This document shows, piece by piece, positions 1-8,894 of a stretch of 64,000 bases of DNA. The stretch is from NCBI GenBank assembly GCA_017474845.1, contig JAFVGS010000033.1, positions 1 through 64,000 on the forward strand, read 5' to 3'. The translations under genes and the position numbers were made by a program. Origin of the DNA: Prevotella sp. Its GTDB lineage: Bacteria > Bacteroidota > Bacteroidia > Bacteroidales > Bacteroidaceae. Position 1 is the stretch's first letter; each line of letters opens with the position of its first letter. The notes under the pieces are model-generated. The model was not told the DNA's origin. It saw only the letters and a list, made by a program, of their open reading frames with translations, and made no database searches.

Positions 1-175
1 CCAGAACGACTATCCAGTATCAAGTTAAAAGCACCATTCAATTTCTTGACGGTTCGTTTCTTCTACCCAACATACTCACAAAAAAAAGTATGTCGCTTCT
101 TGTACTACTTCTGTCTATGTAAATCTTTCAAAGAACTCTTTCTTTTTGCCTCCGCCCTAAATTTTTGCGCGAAAG
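1..175 (-). other. Leader of an rRNA operon (upstream of 16S), partial
   Basis: Read on the minus strand, this stretch contains AGTTCTTTGAAAGATTTACA followed by ACAGAAGTAGTACAAGAAGC, which I recognise from memory as the conserved leader upstream of 16S rRNA genes in Bacteroidales. It contains a hairpin with 7-bp arms (ACATACT at 70-76 and AGTATGT at 87-93). The 16S gene itself would begin beyond position 1, so only the leader is in view. It lies directly downstream of a matching promoter. No protein-coding gene is supported here; the small plus-strand open frame over this region is not convincing. Confidence 0.65.
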
Positions 176-181
176 CGGATG

Positions 182-213
182 CAAAGGTACGAATAATATC
201 AATACCAACCAAA
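182..213 (-). promoter_or_regulatory. Bacteroidetes-type promoter of the rRNA operon
   Basis: On the minus strand a -7 box TACCTTTG (182-189) lies 20 bp after a -33 TTTG (210-213). This fits the Bacteroidetes consensus TTTG-N(17-23)-TAnnTTTG very well, with a second TTGG just inside. It reads into the rRNA leader. Confidence 0.7.
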
Positions 214-221
214 CTTTTTCC

Positions 222-259
222 CAAAAAAAAATCCCAAAAACATGAAAGTTTTCGGGATT
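222..259 (-). terminator. Intrinsic terminator of the Bax-inhibitor-1 gene
   Basis: On the minus strand a stem made of AATCCCGAAAAC and GTTTTTGGGATT is followed by a run of nine T residues. It lies about 45 bp downstream of the stop codon at 302 and only about 10 bp before the -33 box of the rRNA promoter, so it insulates the two units. Confidence 0.8.
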
Positions 260-301
260 GTTGACAAAATTGGACTATACCTTATATATTATATATAGGC
301 C

Positions 302-1021
302 TTATTCGCGTCTTCCGAAGATTCTCAAGAGATAGATGAACAAATTGACGAAATCGAGATAGAGTGACAGTGCACCCAAGAGGGCGATTTTCTGTGCTCC
401 CTCACCGACATCTGGTGCCATCAGCAACATCTGCTTAATCTTCTGGGAGTCATAAGCCGTCAGACCGACAAAGATCAGCACACCCAGATAGCTGACGATC
501 ATCTGCAGGCCTGTACTCTTCAGGAAGATGTTCACGATCGTTGCGATGATAATACCAATAAGTGCCATGAAGAGGATCTTACCCATCGACGTCAGGTCTT
601 TCTTGGTCGTATAGCCTATCACTGCCATCACAGCGAACGTGCCCGCCGTGATGAAGAACACGCTGGCAATGCTTGACATCGTGTAGATGGCGAAGATGAA
701 CGACAGCGTAGCACCGTTAATCACCGAATACAAGACGAACAGCAACGTGGCCGTCGTCAGAGACAGCTTATTGATGGCAGCACTGATAGCCACCACCAAT
801 CCAAACTCTGCTATGATCAGCCCCCAGAACAAGAGTTTGTTCGTGGCGATGGCCATCATCAGACCGGGACTGGTAGCCACGCCATAGGCCGTGACACCTG
901 TGATCACCAAAGCGAGAGTCATCCAAACATACACCTTCCGCATCAGGATGGGAAAGGCTGCCGACATCGAGAGTTTCTGCTCCCGAGTTGTCATTCCAAA
1001 ATTCAATTCGTTATAATTCAT
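302..1021 (-). CDS. Bax inhibitor-1 / YccA family integral membrane protein
   Basis: A 239-residue protein with about seven hydrophobic segments, the usual length and topology of bacterial Bax inhibitor-1 (YccA/YbhL/YetJ) proteins. The C-terminal part has the family's typical run TAYDSQKIK, followed by an acidic turn and the hydrophobic LYLDFVNLFIYLLRIFG. Family members are inner-membrane proteins linked to calcium leak or protease (FtsH) modulation; the specific role here is not known. I chose the ATG at 1021, because the longer frame would need a TTG two codons upstream. The gene is monocistronic, with its own promoter and terminator, and diverges from lutA. Confidence 0.9.
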   Translation of the reverse strand: MNYNELNFGMTTREQKLSMSAAFPILMRKVYVWMTLALVITGVTAYGVATSPGLMMAIATNKLLFWGLIIAEFGLVVAISAAINKLSLTTATLLFVLYSVINGATLSFIFAIYTMSSIASVFFITAGTFAVMAVIGYTTKKDLTSMGKILFMALIGIIIATIVNIFLKSTGLQMIVSYLGVLIFVGLTAYDSQKIKQMLLMAPDVGEGAQKIALLGALSLYLDFVNLFIYLLRIFGRRE

Positions 1022-1070
1022 AAGCAATTAAAATGTTCAATTCGTAATCCTAAAAGCAAATATTATGCCA

Positions 1071-1078
1071 CAAAGGTA
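1071..1078 (-). promoter_or_regulatory. -7 box for the Bax-inhibitor-1 gene
   Basis: TACCTTTG on the minus strand, 50 bp upstream of the start codon, matches TAnnTTTG. No clear TTTG lies at -33. Confidence 0.5.
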
Positions 1079-1152
1079 AGCAAATACTTTTAATAAAGCA
1101 TAAAATAAAGGCATAAAACATCTATTTATTAGTATTTTTGGAACTTTTTCAC

Positions 1153-1160
1153 TATATTTG
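1153..1160 (+). promoter_or_regulatory. -7 box for lutABC
   Basis: TATATTTG matches TAnnTTTG and lies 44 bp upstream of lutA. The nearest TTTG is only 12 bp away, so the -33 element is weak or absent. Confidence 0.5.
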
Positions 1161-1204
1161 TAGCCAAAGTAACTGAAAACGAATGATCATAATATGCTAG
1201 CAAT

Positions 1205-1942
1205 ATGAAAATCGGACTATTTATCCCCTGTTATGTTGACGTGGTTTACCCTCAGGTAGGCGTTGCCACATACAAGCTTTTGAGTCACTTGGGACTGGAC
1301 GTGGACTATCCCCTGAACCAGACCTGCTGCGGACAGCCGATGGCCAATGCGGGCTTCGAGAAACAAGCCATTCCCCTGGCGGAGAAGTTTGAGGACAAAT
1401 TCAAGGATTTCGACTATGTCGTTGCCCCATCCGTCAGTTGTACGGCTTTCATCAAGCTGAACTATCCCCGTCTGCTGAAAGGCAAGCACGAGTGTATGAC
1501 ATCCGGCAAGATCATGGATGTGGTGGAGTTCCTGCACGATGTGATCAAGGTGGATCACCCGCTGGGTACGTTCCCCCACAAGGTCAGCCTGCACAACTCC
1601 TGTCATGGTGTCCGTGAGTTAGGTCTCAGTTCTCCCAGCGAAGAGAACATCCCCAAGTTCAACAAGATCAAGGACCTGCTCAATCTCGTGGAGGGCATCC
1701 AAGTGCTTGAACCAGAGCGTCCCGACGAGTGCTGCGGCTTTGGCGGTATGTTCTCCGTGGAGGAGACGGCCATCAGTACGCAGATGGGTATTGACAAGGT
1801 ACAACGTCACATGAAGACTGGTGCCCGTTTCGTGACAGGACCAGACTGTTCCTGCCTGATGCACATGGCCGGTGTTGCCAAGAAACAGGGTCTCCAAGTG
1901 GAGTTCAAACACGTAATAGAAATACTTGCAGCCGGATTATAA
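1205..1942 (+). CDS. lutA: Lactate utilisation protein A, (Fe-S)-binding
   Basis: At 245 residues it is full length for LutA/YkgE, one of three subunits of the flavin-independent L-lactate oxidation complex (lactate to pyruvate). It carries the two cysteine-rich CCG motifs of the family: TCCGQPMANAGF near residue 40 and ECCGFGGMFSVEE near residue 175. These bind Fe-S clusters, as in heterodisulfide reductase subunits. It is the first gene of lutA-lutB-lutC, with a 76-bp gap to lutB that holds an inverted repeat. The function is taken from the family; a gut anaerobe could use the complex to consume lactate. Confidence 0.92.
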   Translation: MKIGLFIPCYVDVVYPQVGVATYKLLSHLGLDVDYPLNQTCCGQPMANAGFEKQAIPLAEKFEDKFKDFDYVVAPSVSCTAFIKLNYPRLLKGKHECMTSGKIMDVVEFLHDVIKVDHPLGTFPHKVSLHNSCHGVRELGLSSPSEENIPKFNKIKDLLNLVEGIQVLEPERPDECCGFGGMFSVEETAISTQMGIDKVQRHMKTGARFVTGPDCSCLMHMAGVAKKQGLQVEFKHVIEILAAGL

Positions 1943-1951
1943 GTTAATACG

Positions 1952-1999
1952 ACCACGAATTAAACGAATTAAAATAGTGTAATTAGCGTAATTCGTGGT
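1952..1999. repeat. Imperfect palindromic repeat between lutA and lutB
   Basis: Two 20-bp arms, ACCACGAATTAAACGAATTA and the inverse of ACCACGAATTACGCTAATTA, match at 16 of 20 positions around an 8-bp loop. An arm of the second copy (23970-24025, upstream of tolC) is nearly identical to the left arm here, so this is a dispersed repeat and not a gene-specific signal. Confidence 0.75.
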
Positions 2000-2018
2000 A
2001 TAAAAAATAAGATGAATT

Positions 2019-3386
2019 ATGAGTACAGGACATAGCATAGCAGCAAAAGAGTTCTTAAAGAACCAGACCTACGCCAAGTGGCATGACGCCACTTTCTGGG
2101 CCGTACGAACCAAACGTGACAATATGGCATACGGGTTGGACGAATGGGAACAGTTACGTGAGAAGGCCAGTGCCATCAAGCGCCACACCATCACCCACCT
2201 CGACGAGTACCTCGACCAGTTTGCCACCAATGCCGAGAAAAACGGCTGTATCGTCCACTGGGCCAAGGACGCCAACGAGTTCAACGAGATTGTCTATGGC
2301 ATCTTGAAGAACCACAACGTGAAGAAGATCGTGAAGTCGAAGTCGATGCTGACAGAGGAGTGTGGCATGAACCCCTACTTGGAGAAGCACGGCATCGAAG
2401 TCGTGGAAACAGACTTGGGTGAACGCATCATCCAGTTGAAGGGTCAGGCACCGAGTCATATCGTGATGCCTGCCATCCACCTGAACCACGACGACGTGGG
2501 CGAACTGTTTGAAGAGAAATTAGGCAGTGAGAAGGGCAATCACGACCCCACCTATCTGACATACGTCGCACGACTGAGCCTAAGGAATGAGTTCCTGACA
2601 GCCGACGCCGGTATGACAGGCGGCAACTTCGGCATTGCAGAGACGGGCGACATCGTGGTCTGCACCAACGAGGGCAACGCCGACATGTCGACCTCCTGCC
2701 CCAAACTGCACATCGCCGCCATCGGCTTGGAGAAGATCATCCCCAACTACGACTGTCTGGCCGTGTTCCAGCGTATGCTTTGCCGTGCTGGTACCGGTCA
2801 GCCTACGACCACCTTCACCAGTCACTTCCGCAAAGCCCGTCCGACGGCCCATCCCATGCACATCGTGCTGGTGGATAACGGTCGCTCAGAGTGGATCGGC
2901 AATCCTGATCACTGGGAGGCGTTGAAGTGCATCCGCTGTGGTTCGTGTATGAATACCTGCCCGGTATATCGTCGCAGTGGCGGTTACAGTTACAGTTACT
3001 TCATCCCAGGTCCCATCGGCATCAACCTCGGTATGCTCCGCGACCCGCAGAAGCACTCCGGCAACGTCAGTGCCTGCACACTCTGCAACAGTTGTCAGAC
3101 GCTTTGTCCTGCGAAGGTGAACCTTGGCGACCAGATCTATCTATGGCGTCAGCAACTCGATGAGTTCGGCACAGCCAATCCACAGAAGAAGCTGATGTGC
3201 AAAGGCATGAGCACACTCTATGGCAGCGAAGGGCTCTACAACCTCGGCACGGCTCTGGCTCACTGGGCGAACATCATCCCCTCGCCTCTCCTGAACTGCG
3301 GTCTGAACCCGTGGGCCGAAGGCCACAAGATGATGGAGTTCCCCAAGAAACCATTCCACAAACTGTTCAAAGAGATCAAGAAGTAA
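2019..3386 (+). CDS. lutB: Lactate utilisation protein B, iron-sulfur subunit
   Basis: A 455-residue LutB/LldF-type protein. The N-terminal half is a LUD domain. It is followed by two ferredoxin-like cysteine clusters, CIRCGSCMNTCP near residue 304 and CTLCNSCQTLCP near residue 352, each expected to hold a [4Fe-4S] cluster that passes electrons from lactate. Length and domain order are normal for the family. Translation starts at ATG 2019, after an AT-rich spacer with no strong ribosome binding site. LutC begins 12 bp after the stop. Confidence 0.93.
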   Translation: MSTGHSIAAKEFLKNQTYAKWHDATFWAVRTKRDNMAYGLDEWEQLREKASAIKRHTITHLDEYLDQFATNAEKNGCIVHWAKDANEFNEIVYGILKNHNVKKIVKSKSMLTEECGMNPYLEKHGIEVVETDLGERIIQLKGQAPSHIVMPAIHLNHDDVGELFEEKLGSEKGNHDPTYLTYVARLSLRNEFLTADAGMTGGNFGIAETGDIVVCTNEGNADMSTSCPKLHIAAIGLEKIIPNYDCLAVFQRMLCRAGTGQPTTTFTSHFRKARPTAHPMHIVLVDNGRSEWIGNPDHWEALKCIRCGSCMNTCPVYRRSGGYSYSYFIPGPIGINLGMLRDPQKHSGNVSACTLCNSCQTLCPAKVNLGDQIYLWRQQLDEFGTANPQKKLMCKGMSTLYGSEGLYNLGTALAHWANIIPSPLLNCGLNPWAEGHKMMEFPKKPFHKLFKEIKK

Positions 3387-3398
3387 AGAATAAGAGTT

Positions 3399-3992
3399 AT
3401 GAGTAATAAGGAAGATATATTGAAGAGATATAGGGCGAATGTACGAGAGAAGTTCGACATGCCAGACCTGAGTGACATCAAGGCCATCACCTACCCTGAC
3501 CCTCTGGTGCAGTTCATCAAGATGACGGAGAGCGTTGGCGGCCACGTGATAGAGGTAAAAGAAGGCCAGGACATCAATCAGTTGGTGAAGGAGATGTATC
3601 CTGATGCCAAGGAGATTGCCTCGAACCTGCCTGAAGTGACCATCGCCACAAGGAATCCAGATACCGTGGGACGTGCCCGTGACCTCAACGGCACAGACGT
3701 CGGCATCATCTGCGGACAGTTCGGTGTGGCGGAGAATGCCTGTGTGTGGATTCCCCAGACGATGAAGGAGAAGGCCATCTGCTTCATCTCGGAGAACCTC
3801 GTCATTCTCCTGCCGAAGTCACAAATCGTGAACAATATGCACGAGGCATACAAACGTATCAAGTTCGACGAGACCTACGACGGCTATGGCACGTTCATCA
3901 GCGGTCCGTCGAAGACGGCGGATATTGCACAAGTATTAGTGATGGGAGCACAGGCTGCCAGGAGTGCCACCGTGCTGTTACTGCCGGAGTAG
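3399..3992 (+). CDS. lutC: Lactate utilisation protein C, LUD domain
   Basis: A 197-residue single-domain LUD protein, the third subunit of the LutABC lactate-oxidising complex. The C-terminal GPSKTADIAQVLVMGAQAA matches the family signature GPSxTADIE, although the usual His-Gly-Pro that follows is replaced by Ala-Gln-Ala-Ala. It is 12 bp downstream of lutB and clearly in the same transcript. It converges on the gene at 4003-4941 with only 10 bp between the stop codons and no hairpin in the gap. Confidence 0.9.
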   Translation: MSNKEDILKRYRANVREKFDMPDLSDIKAITYPDPLVQFIKMTESVGGHVIEVKEGQDINQLVKEMYPDAKEIASNLPEVTIATRNPDTVGRARDLNGTDVGIICGQFGVAENACVWIPQTMKEKAICFISENLVILLPKSQIVNNMHEAYKRIKFDETYDGYGTFISGPSKTADIAQVLVMGAQAARSATVLLLPE

Positions 3993-4002
3993 TCTGTATC
4001 TT

Positions 4003-4941
4003 TCAGAGATTCCATTCATAGCAGTCATAACATACGCCACGACCTCCGAATCCCTCTTTCTGGTAGATCAGCGGTTCTACCAGGATATGTCCGTCCTCCT
4101 CATTGGAGGTCCCAAAATCAAAATAACGTGCTTGCCACTGGCAGTCATGGAGCAGATAATCGAACAAGGCATCAATCACCCTCAGCTGCTTGCCTTCGAG
4201 ACTTGCAGAGATATACTGGGCATGAACTACCGTATGTGTGATATAGATGACCGTTCCTCCGAGGATAAGCCCGTCTTTACAGGCTGTATACAGACGGATA
4301 TTTTCCGGGAAACGTGAACTCAGCAAAAGAATCTCCTGCAGCGAATGAACTGGCTTTGCACCATACTTCAGCTTCAGGTTCTCCTCCAATACAGCCCAGA
4401 ATCCGGCCCAGTCGTGACTTTCACCTACCGTCACACCATTGTTACGGGCCTTATTAATACCGTATTTCCTGTCACGGTGCCATTTCAGAGGCTGGCTCAG
4501 ATCGATGACAGAAGAAAGGCTACGGTCAACCAGCTGGGCCCGACACACGCTGAACAACGAGAACCAATCCTCCTCAGCAGGAATCCGATGGAAGATATGG
4601 GGCACCGTCTTATAAACCACCTTATGATAGCCAGCCCCACGAAGATAATCATTCAGTTCCAGAAAGAGTTGTTGGATTTTCTCCGCTGTCGCATTCTCCT
4701 GCATCATCACACTGCCATAGGTCAGTCCACGATGGGAACAAAGGGTATCGCCTTCTGCATTGGCAGGCAGCAAGGCATAGAGTGCCCCTTCACGATAGAA
4801 CATCAAGGAATAATCCATGAACCTGTCGCTATGATAGTCCATGTACTCACGATAGAAGAGGAATGTGCCATTCTTCGACTTCGTCACAAAGTCGTTCCAT
4901 TCGCCAGCCTTCTCCGGAGTATATCGTATAATGTCGAACAT
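4003..4941 (-). CDS. GNAT/FemAB-like acyltransferase domain protein
   Basis: A 312-residue soluble protein resembling the FemAB/BioF2-like GNAT acetyltransferases common in Bacteroidetes. Recognisable features are the central HRDRKYGINKARNNGV segment and a C-terminal core with YFDFGTSNEEDG and YQKEGFGGRG, typical of the acyl-CoA or aminoacyl-tRNA binding part of that fold. The substrate cannot be told from sequence. It follows an acyltransferase-3 gene by 21 bp on the same strand, so a shared role in modifying a surface polysaccharide or lipid is plausible but only inferred. Confidence 0.7.
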   Translation of the reverse strand: MFDIIRYTPEKAGEWNDFVTKSKNGTFLFYREYMDYHSDRFMDYSLMFYREGALYALLPANAEGDTLCSHRGLTYGSVMMQENATAEKIQQLFLELNDYLRGAGYHKVVYKTVPHIFHRIPAEEDWFSLFSVCRAQLVDRSLSSVIDLSQPLKWHRDRKYGINKARNNGVTVGESHDWAGFWAVLEENLKLKYGAKPVHSLQEILLLSSRFPENIRLYTACKDGLILGGTVIYITHTVVHAQYISASLEGKQLRVIDALFDYLLHDCQWQARYFDFGTSNEEDGHILVEPLIYQKEGFGGRGVCYDCYEWNL

Positions 4942-4962
4942 CCCTTTTGTCTTGCTTATTTA

Positions 4963-5913
4963 TTATCTTAAACGAAACAGCCGTGAAAATATTATCTGAA
5001 CACCCCAACTTATTGTCAGGGTAACAAAGACACAGACCATCAGCATCAGCATGACAGGCATCTCTGGCAAACGATGCAACAAGATACCGATAATCATCTG
5101 ATGAGTCAGGAAAACCGGCATGGTGAGAGAGCCCAGAAACAACATCGGTTTTGTCTTCAACAAACTGGACACAAGTCCCTTCTCCTGGGCAAAGACCAGT
5201 ATCAATGGCATCAACACCACCCAATACAAAGGCGCATTACGTAACTTAGCATCAGTAAAGGGGTAGACGGCCAAAGTCAGTAAGAGTACGAATATCAGTA
5301 ACAGTTCCGTGCCTTTGGGGATAGACAACGTCTTTTTTCGCTCATAAAATTGGTATAACAGCATTCCAATGTAAAAGTCTATGAACCGCACCGCCGGGAA
5401 AACATACAACACAGCATTGACACGATCATAGGGTGTCAGCCAGTATACTACGGCACAGGCTGTAAGAACAGCCAATGTCAGATATTCCGACAGATGTCGA
5501 TACACCCAAGGGAAAACCACATAACAGAACAACAGACTCGACAAGAACCATGACACCTTATTGCAGGAGAAATACCAGTCGGGATCAGGCACCCAGCTCT
5601 GCAACAGCAAGGCATTGGCCAACACCTTCAGGTCAAGGGTTGTCTGGCTCACCAAGAGGAAGAACAACAGACAAAACAGATGCAGGGGATACAGTTTCTT
5701 CAGGCGCTTCCATATAAAATCGCCATAACGGAATACACCCTCACATATCCTCTGACCATAGCCCAACGAGCAGACAAAGCCGCTGAGCATAAAGAAGAAA
5801 GCGACACCACAGTCACCACCTGCATCGAACCCACGGATGTCGCGATAGTCAAAGTGCGACATGAAGATCATCATCACAAAGATGAAGCGCAGTGACTGTA
5901 GTGTCCCGATCAT
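4963..5913 (-). CDS. Acyltransferase family 3 membrane protein
   Basis: A 316-residue polytopic protein with about ten hydrophobic segments, typical of the OafA/WecH acyltransferase-3 family that acylates surface sugars. The N-terminal LRFIFVMMIFMSHF and the GVAFFFMLSGFVCSLGYG loop match the conserved helix 1 His region and the helix 2 FF-LSG motif. It is slightly short for the family but complete. It lies 9 bp downstream of purT and 21 bp upstream of the GNAT-like gene. Substrate unknown. Confidence 0.85.
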   Translation of the reverse strand: MIGTLQSLRFIFVMMIFMSHFDYRDIRGFDAGGDCGVAFFFMLSGFVCSLGYGQRICEGVFRYGDFIWKRLKKLYPLHLFCLLFFLLVSQTTLDLKVLANALLLQSWVPDPDWYFSCNKVSWFLSSLLFCYVVFPWVYRHLSEYLTLAVLTACAVVYWLTPYDRVNAVLYVFPAVRFIDFYIGMLLYQFYERKKTLSIPKGTELLLIFVLLLTLAVYPFTDAKLRNAPLYWVVLMPLILVFAQEKGLVSSLLKTKPMLFLGSLTMPVFLTHQMIIGILLHRLPEMPVMLMLMVCVFVTLTISWGVQIIFSRLFRLR

Positions 5914-5922
5914 TATAGAGTC

Positions 5923-7128
5923 TTAATGCTCGAACTTCGTATAAGGATCCGTGCCGAGGACGGTCTTGGCGAGACGCTTGGCCTTGTCACGAAGGACGGT
6001 GGTATCATCGCCTACCTCACCGTAGCAGAGTACGACGCCCATACGACGACCCTTGTGAGCCTCGGGCTTGCCGAAGATGCGGATACGGGTACGATCCTCC
6101 TTCAAGGCATCGACAAAATTGTAGTCGAGCAGCGAACGGTCGACGGGTGTAGAAGCCTCCTTCGGCGAGAGAATCACAGCCGAAGCACCGGCATGTTCGA
6201 GATGGATGCCAGCAATAGGCAGTCCCAGCACGGCACGCAGATGGAGTTCGAACTCTGAGAGGTTAATGGTATGACCCAGTGTCACCATACCTGTGTCGTG
6301 TGGACGTGGTGAGAGTTCCGAGAAAATCACCTCTCCCTGCTTCGTCAGGAAGAACTCAACACCCCAGATGCCAGCACCTGTCAGGGCCTTCGTCACCTTG
6401 TCGGCCATCATCTGAGCCTGTTTCAGGGCCTCATCAGAGATCTTATACGGCTGCCACGACTCACGATAGTCACCAGCCTTCTGCACATGTCCGATGGGCG
6501 GACAGAACAGTGTGGGCCATCCATGCTGCTGGGTCACCGTCAGAAGGGTGAACTCCGAGTCGAAGTCGATGAACTCCTCAATGATGACTTCCTTCACATC
6601 ACCGCGGCTTCCCTCCATCGCTTCCTTGAAAGCCTGTTCCAGTTCGCCGTCGTTATGAACATAGCTCTGACCATGACCAGACGAAGACATCAGGGGTTTC
6701 ACCACACAGGGAAAGCCGATCTCATCGGCAGCAGCCTTGAACTCCTCGAAGGTCTTGGCATAGAAATACTTAGCCGTACGCAGACCCAGCTCCTTGGCAG
6801 CGAGATCACGGATGGCACGACGGTTCATCGTATAGTTCACGGCACGGGCAGAGGGAACGACCTGTATGCCCTGCTCCTCGAACTTGAAGAGACGCTCCGT
6901 ACGGATGGCCTCGATCTCAGGTACGATAATGTCGGGCTTGTGCTTGTTGACCACGGCCTCAAGGGCATCGCCGTCAAGCATCGAGAACACTTCACGCTCA
7001 TCAGCCACCTGCATGGCTGGAGCATTGTCATAACGGTCACAGGCAATCACGTACTGTCCAGCACGCATGGCAGCAATCACGAACTCCTTACCGAGTTCTC
7101 CTGAGCCTAATAAAAGAATCTTTTTCAT
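5923..7128 (-). CDS. purT: Formate-dependent GAR transformylase PurT
   Basis: A 401-residue ATP-grasp enzyme that converts glycinamide ribonucleotide, formate and ATP to formyl-GAR, the folate-independent version of the third purine biosynthesis step. Visible are the N-terminal Rossmann-like [11 protein letters not shown], the ATP-grasp lid around [12 protein letters not shown], and the metal-binding [14 protein letters not shown] near residue 270. Length matches the E. coli enzyme. It is in a leftward gene run, separated from rfbB by a 116-bp gap holding a palindromic repeat. Confidence 0.95.
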   Translation of the reverse strand: MKKILLLGSGELGKEFVIAAMRAGQYVIACDRYDNAPAMQVADEREVFSMLDGDALEAVVNKHKPDIIVPEIEAIRTERLFKFEEQGIQVVPSARAVNYTMNRRAIRDLAAKELGLRTAKYFYAKTFEEFKAAADEIGFPCVVKPLMSSSGHGQSYVHNDGELEQAFKEAMEGSRGDVKEVIIEEFIDFDSEFTLLTVTQQHGWPTLFCPPIGHVQKAGDYRESWQPYKISDEALKQAQMMADKVTKALTGAGIWGVEFFLTKQGEVIFSELSPRPHDTGMVTLGHTINLSEFELHLRAVLGLPIAGIHLEHAGASAVILSPKEASTPVDRSLLDYNFVDALKEDRTRIRIFGKPEAHKGRRMGVVLCYGEVGDDTTVLRDKAKRLAKTVLGTDPYTKFEH

Positions 7129-7145
7129 ATGATTTGTATTTGTTT

Positions 7146-7238
7146 CTCCCCCTGAGTAGGGGGAGTTAGAGGGGGTCTGAGCAGGCGCTGAGTCTGAGGC
7201 TGATCATACCACCCCTAACCCCTCCTACTCAGGAGGGG
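7146..7238. repeat. Paired-hairpin intergenic repeat between rfbB and purT
   Basis: The element begins with hairpin CTCCCCCT-GAGT-AGGGGGAG (7146-7165) and ends with hairpin CCCCTCCT-ACTC-AGGAGGGG (7219-7238). The two ends are also imperfect inverse copies of each other (TTAGAGGGGGT against ACCACCCCTAA). It fills nearly the whole spacer. The same CTCCCCCT/AGGGGGAG palindrome recurs inside rsmF at 41805-41825. Confidence 0.8.
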
Positions 7239-7244
7239 AAATGA

Positions 7245-8378
7245 TTACCTATTACTATACATGTTATCGTAATACTTTTGATAATCCCCTGAGGTGACAT
7301 TGTCCAGCCACTCCTGGTTGTCGAGATACCAGCGGACGGTCTTCTCAATACCCTCCTCGAACTGAAGACTGGGCTCCCAACCGAGTTCACGCTGGAGTTT
7401 CGTGGAATCGATGGCATAGCGCAGATCGTGGCCTGCACGGTCTGTAACGAAGGTGATGAGGTCCATATCCTCGCCTTCCTTACGACCCAGCAGACGGTCG
7501 ACGGTCTTGATGACCACCTTGATAATGTCGATGTTCTTCCACTCATTGAAGCCACCGATATTATAGGTATCGGCAATCTTTCCCTCATGGAAGATGACGT
7601 CGATGGCACGGGCATGATCCTCGACATACAGCCAGTCGCGCACATTCTCACCCTTGCCATAGACAGGCAACGGCTTGCGATGGCGGATGTTATTGATAAA
7701 CAGCGGTATCAGTTTCTCGGGGAACTGATAAGGGCCATAGTTGTTCGAGCAGTTTGTCACGACAACAGGCATGCCGTAAGTATCGTGATAGGCACGGACA
7801 AAGTGGTCTGAAGAAGCCTTCGCAGCGCTATAGGGCGAGTGAGGGTTGTACTTCGTAGTCTCCAGGAAGAACTTATCACCGTAAGCCAGATGATGCTCAG
7901 CACTCGAGGCCGTCGTGGTGAACGGAGGCTCAATACCCTCAGGATGAGTCAGTTCGAGGGCGCCATACACCTCATCGGTAGAAATGTGATAGAAGCGCTT
8001 GCCCTCGTACTTCTCCGGCAGAGACTCCCAATAGAGTTTTGCAGCCTGCAACAGCGACAGTGTACCCATCACGTTGGTCTTCGCAAAGGTGAAGGGATCC
8101 TTGATGGAACGGTCCACGTGGCTCTCTGCAGCAAGGTGGATGATACCGTCTACCTTCTTCTCCTGCATCAGCTTGTAGAAGGCGTCGAAGTCGCAGATGT
8201 CCATCTTCACGAACTCGTAGTTGGGTTTGTTCTCGATATCCTTCAAGTTCGCCAGGTTTCCGGCATAAGTCAACTTGTCGAGGTTGATGATGTGATACTC
8301 GGGATACTTGTTCACGAACAGGCGCACCACATGGCTTCCAATAAAGCCTGCGCCACCAGTAATGACGATTGTTTTCAT
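7245..8378 (-). CDS. rfbB: dTDP-glucose 4,6-dehydratase
   Basis: A 377-residue extended short-chain dehydrogenase that makes dTDP-4-keto-6-deoxyglucose for rhamnose and other deoxysugars in lipopolysaccharide or capsule. It has the NAD-binding GGAGFIGSH at residues 8-16, the STDEVYG substrate motif near residue 133, and the catalytic YSAAK with Tyr and Lys near residue 183. Length is close to the family norm. It is translated in the leftward run after the phosphoesterase (18-bp gap). The partners rfbA, rfbC and rfbD are not in the window. Confidence 0.95.
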   Translation of the reverse strand: MKTIVITGGAGFIGSHVVRLFVNKYPEYHIINLDKLTYAGNLANLKDIENKPNYEFVKMDICDFDAFYKLMQEKKVDGIIHLAAESHVDRSIKDPFTFAKTNVMGTLSLLQAAKLYWESLPEKYEGKRFYHISTDEVYGALELTHPEGIEPPFTTTASSAEHHLAYGDKFFLETTKYNPHSPYSAAKASSDHFVRAYHDTYGMPVVVTNCSNNYGPYQFPEKLIPLFINNIRHRKPLPVYGKGENVRDWLYVEDHARAIDVIFHEGKIADTYNIGGFNEWKNIDIIKVVIKTVDRLLGRKEGEDMDLITFVTDRAGHDLRYAIDSTKLQRELGWEPSLQFEEGIEKTVRWYLDNQEWLDNVTSGDYQKYYDNMYSNR

Positions 8379-8396
8379 TTCCTATTTTGTTTTAAT

Positions 8397-8894
8397 TTAT
8401 ATATTATTCCCTAATGTGATAACTTCCAAATCCTTAAATACTTTTCCCTCGATAGTCAGGCGGATGAGGGTTCTCTCCTTATGCCAGCCTTGAAGGCCCG
8501 CTGCTCCTGGATTGATATGCAGCAGTCCGAGGGTCTTGTCGTATTTCACCTTCAAGATGTGCGAATGTCCAGCCACAAACAACTGTGGGGGATTGGCGTA
8601 GAGCGTTGAGCGGATGCTCGCGTCATAGTTGCCGGGATAGCCGCCGATGTGCTTGATGAGCACGTCGACATCCTCGCACTTGAACCGGTTCAGTTCACGG
8701 TACATCAGCCGCAAGTCCCCGCCGTCGCAGTTGCCACAGACAGCACGGAACGGACGGAAGGCAGCCAGTTTCTCTGCCACCTCCACACTGCCGATATCCC
8801 CTGCGTGCCATATCTCGTCACAGGGTTCAAAGTAGTGCAGGTACTTCTCGTCCCAATAGCTGTGCGTATCACTCAGTATACCTATCTTCTTCAT
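8397..8894 (-). CDS. YfcE/MJ0936-family metallophosphodiesterase
   Basis: A 165-residue calcineurin-like phosphoesterase. All metal-binding motifs are present in order: SDTHS (residues 8-12), HAGDIG (near 31), GNCDGGD (near 54) and GHSH followed by INPGAAG in the C-terminal third. Such proteins cleave phosphodiesters in vitro; the natural substrate is unknown. The start ATG overlaps the stop of the upstream kinase-like gene by 4 bp (ATGA), so the two are translationally coupled. Confidence 0.88.
   Translation of the reverse strand: MKKIGILSDTHSYWDEKYLHYFEPCDEIWHAGDIGSVEVAEKLAAFRPFRAVCGNCDGGDLRLMYRELNRFKCEDVDVLIKHIGGYPGNYDASIRSTLYANPPQLFVAGHSHILKVKYDKTLGLLHINPGAAGLQGWHKERTLIRLTIEGKVFKDLEVITLGNNI

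Noticed and set aside
46..264. A 72-codon plus-strand frame at the left edge
   Set aside because: It lies over the rRNA promoter, leader and a terminator, and has low-complexity Lys/Phe composition.
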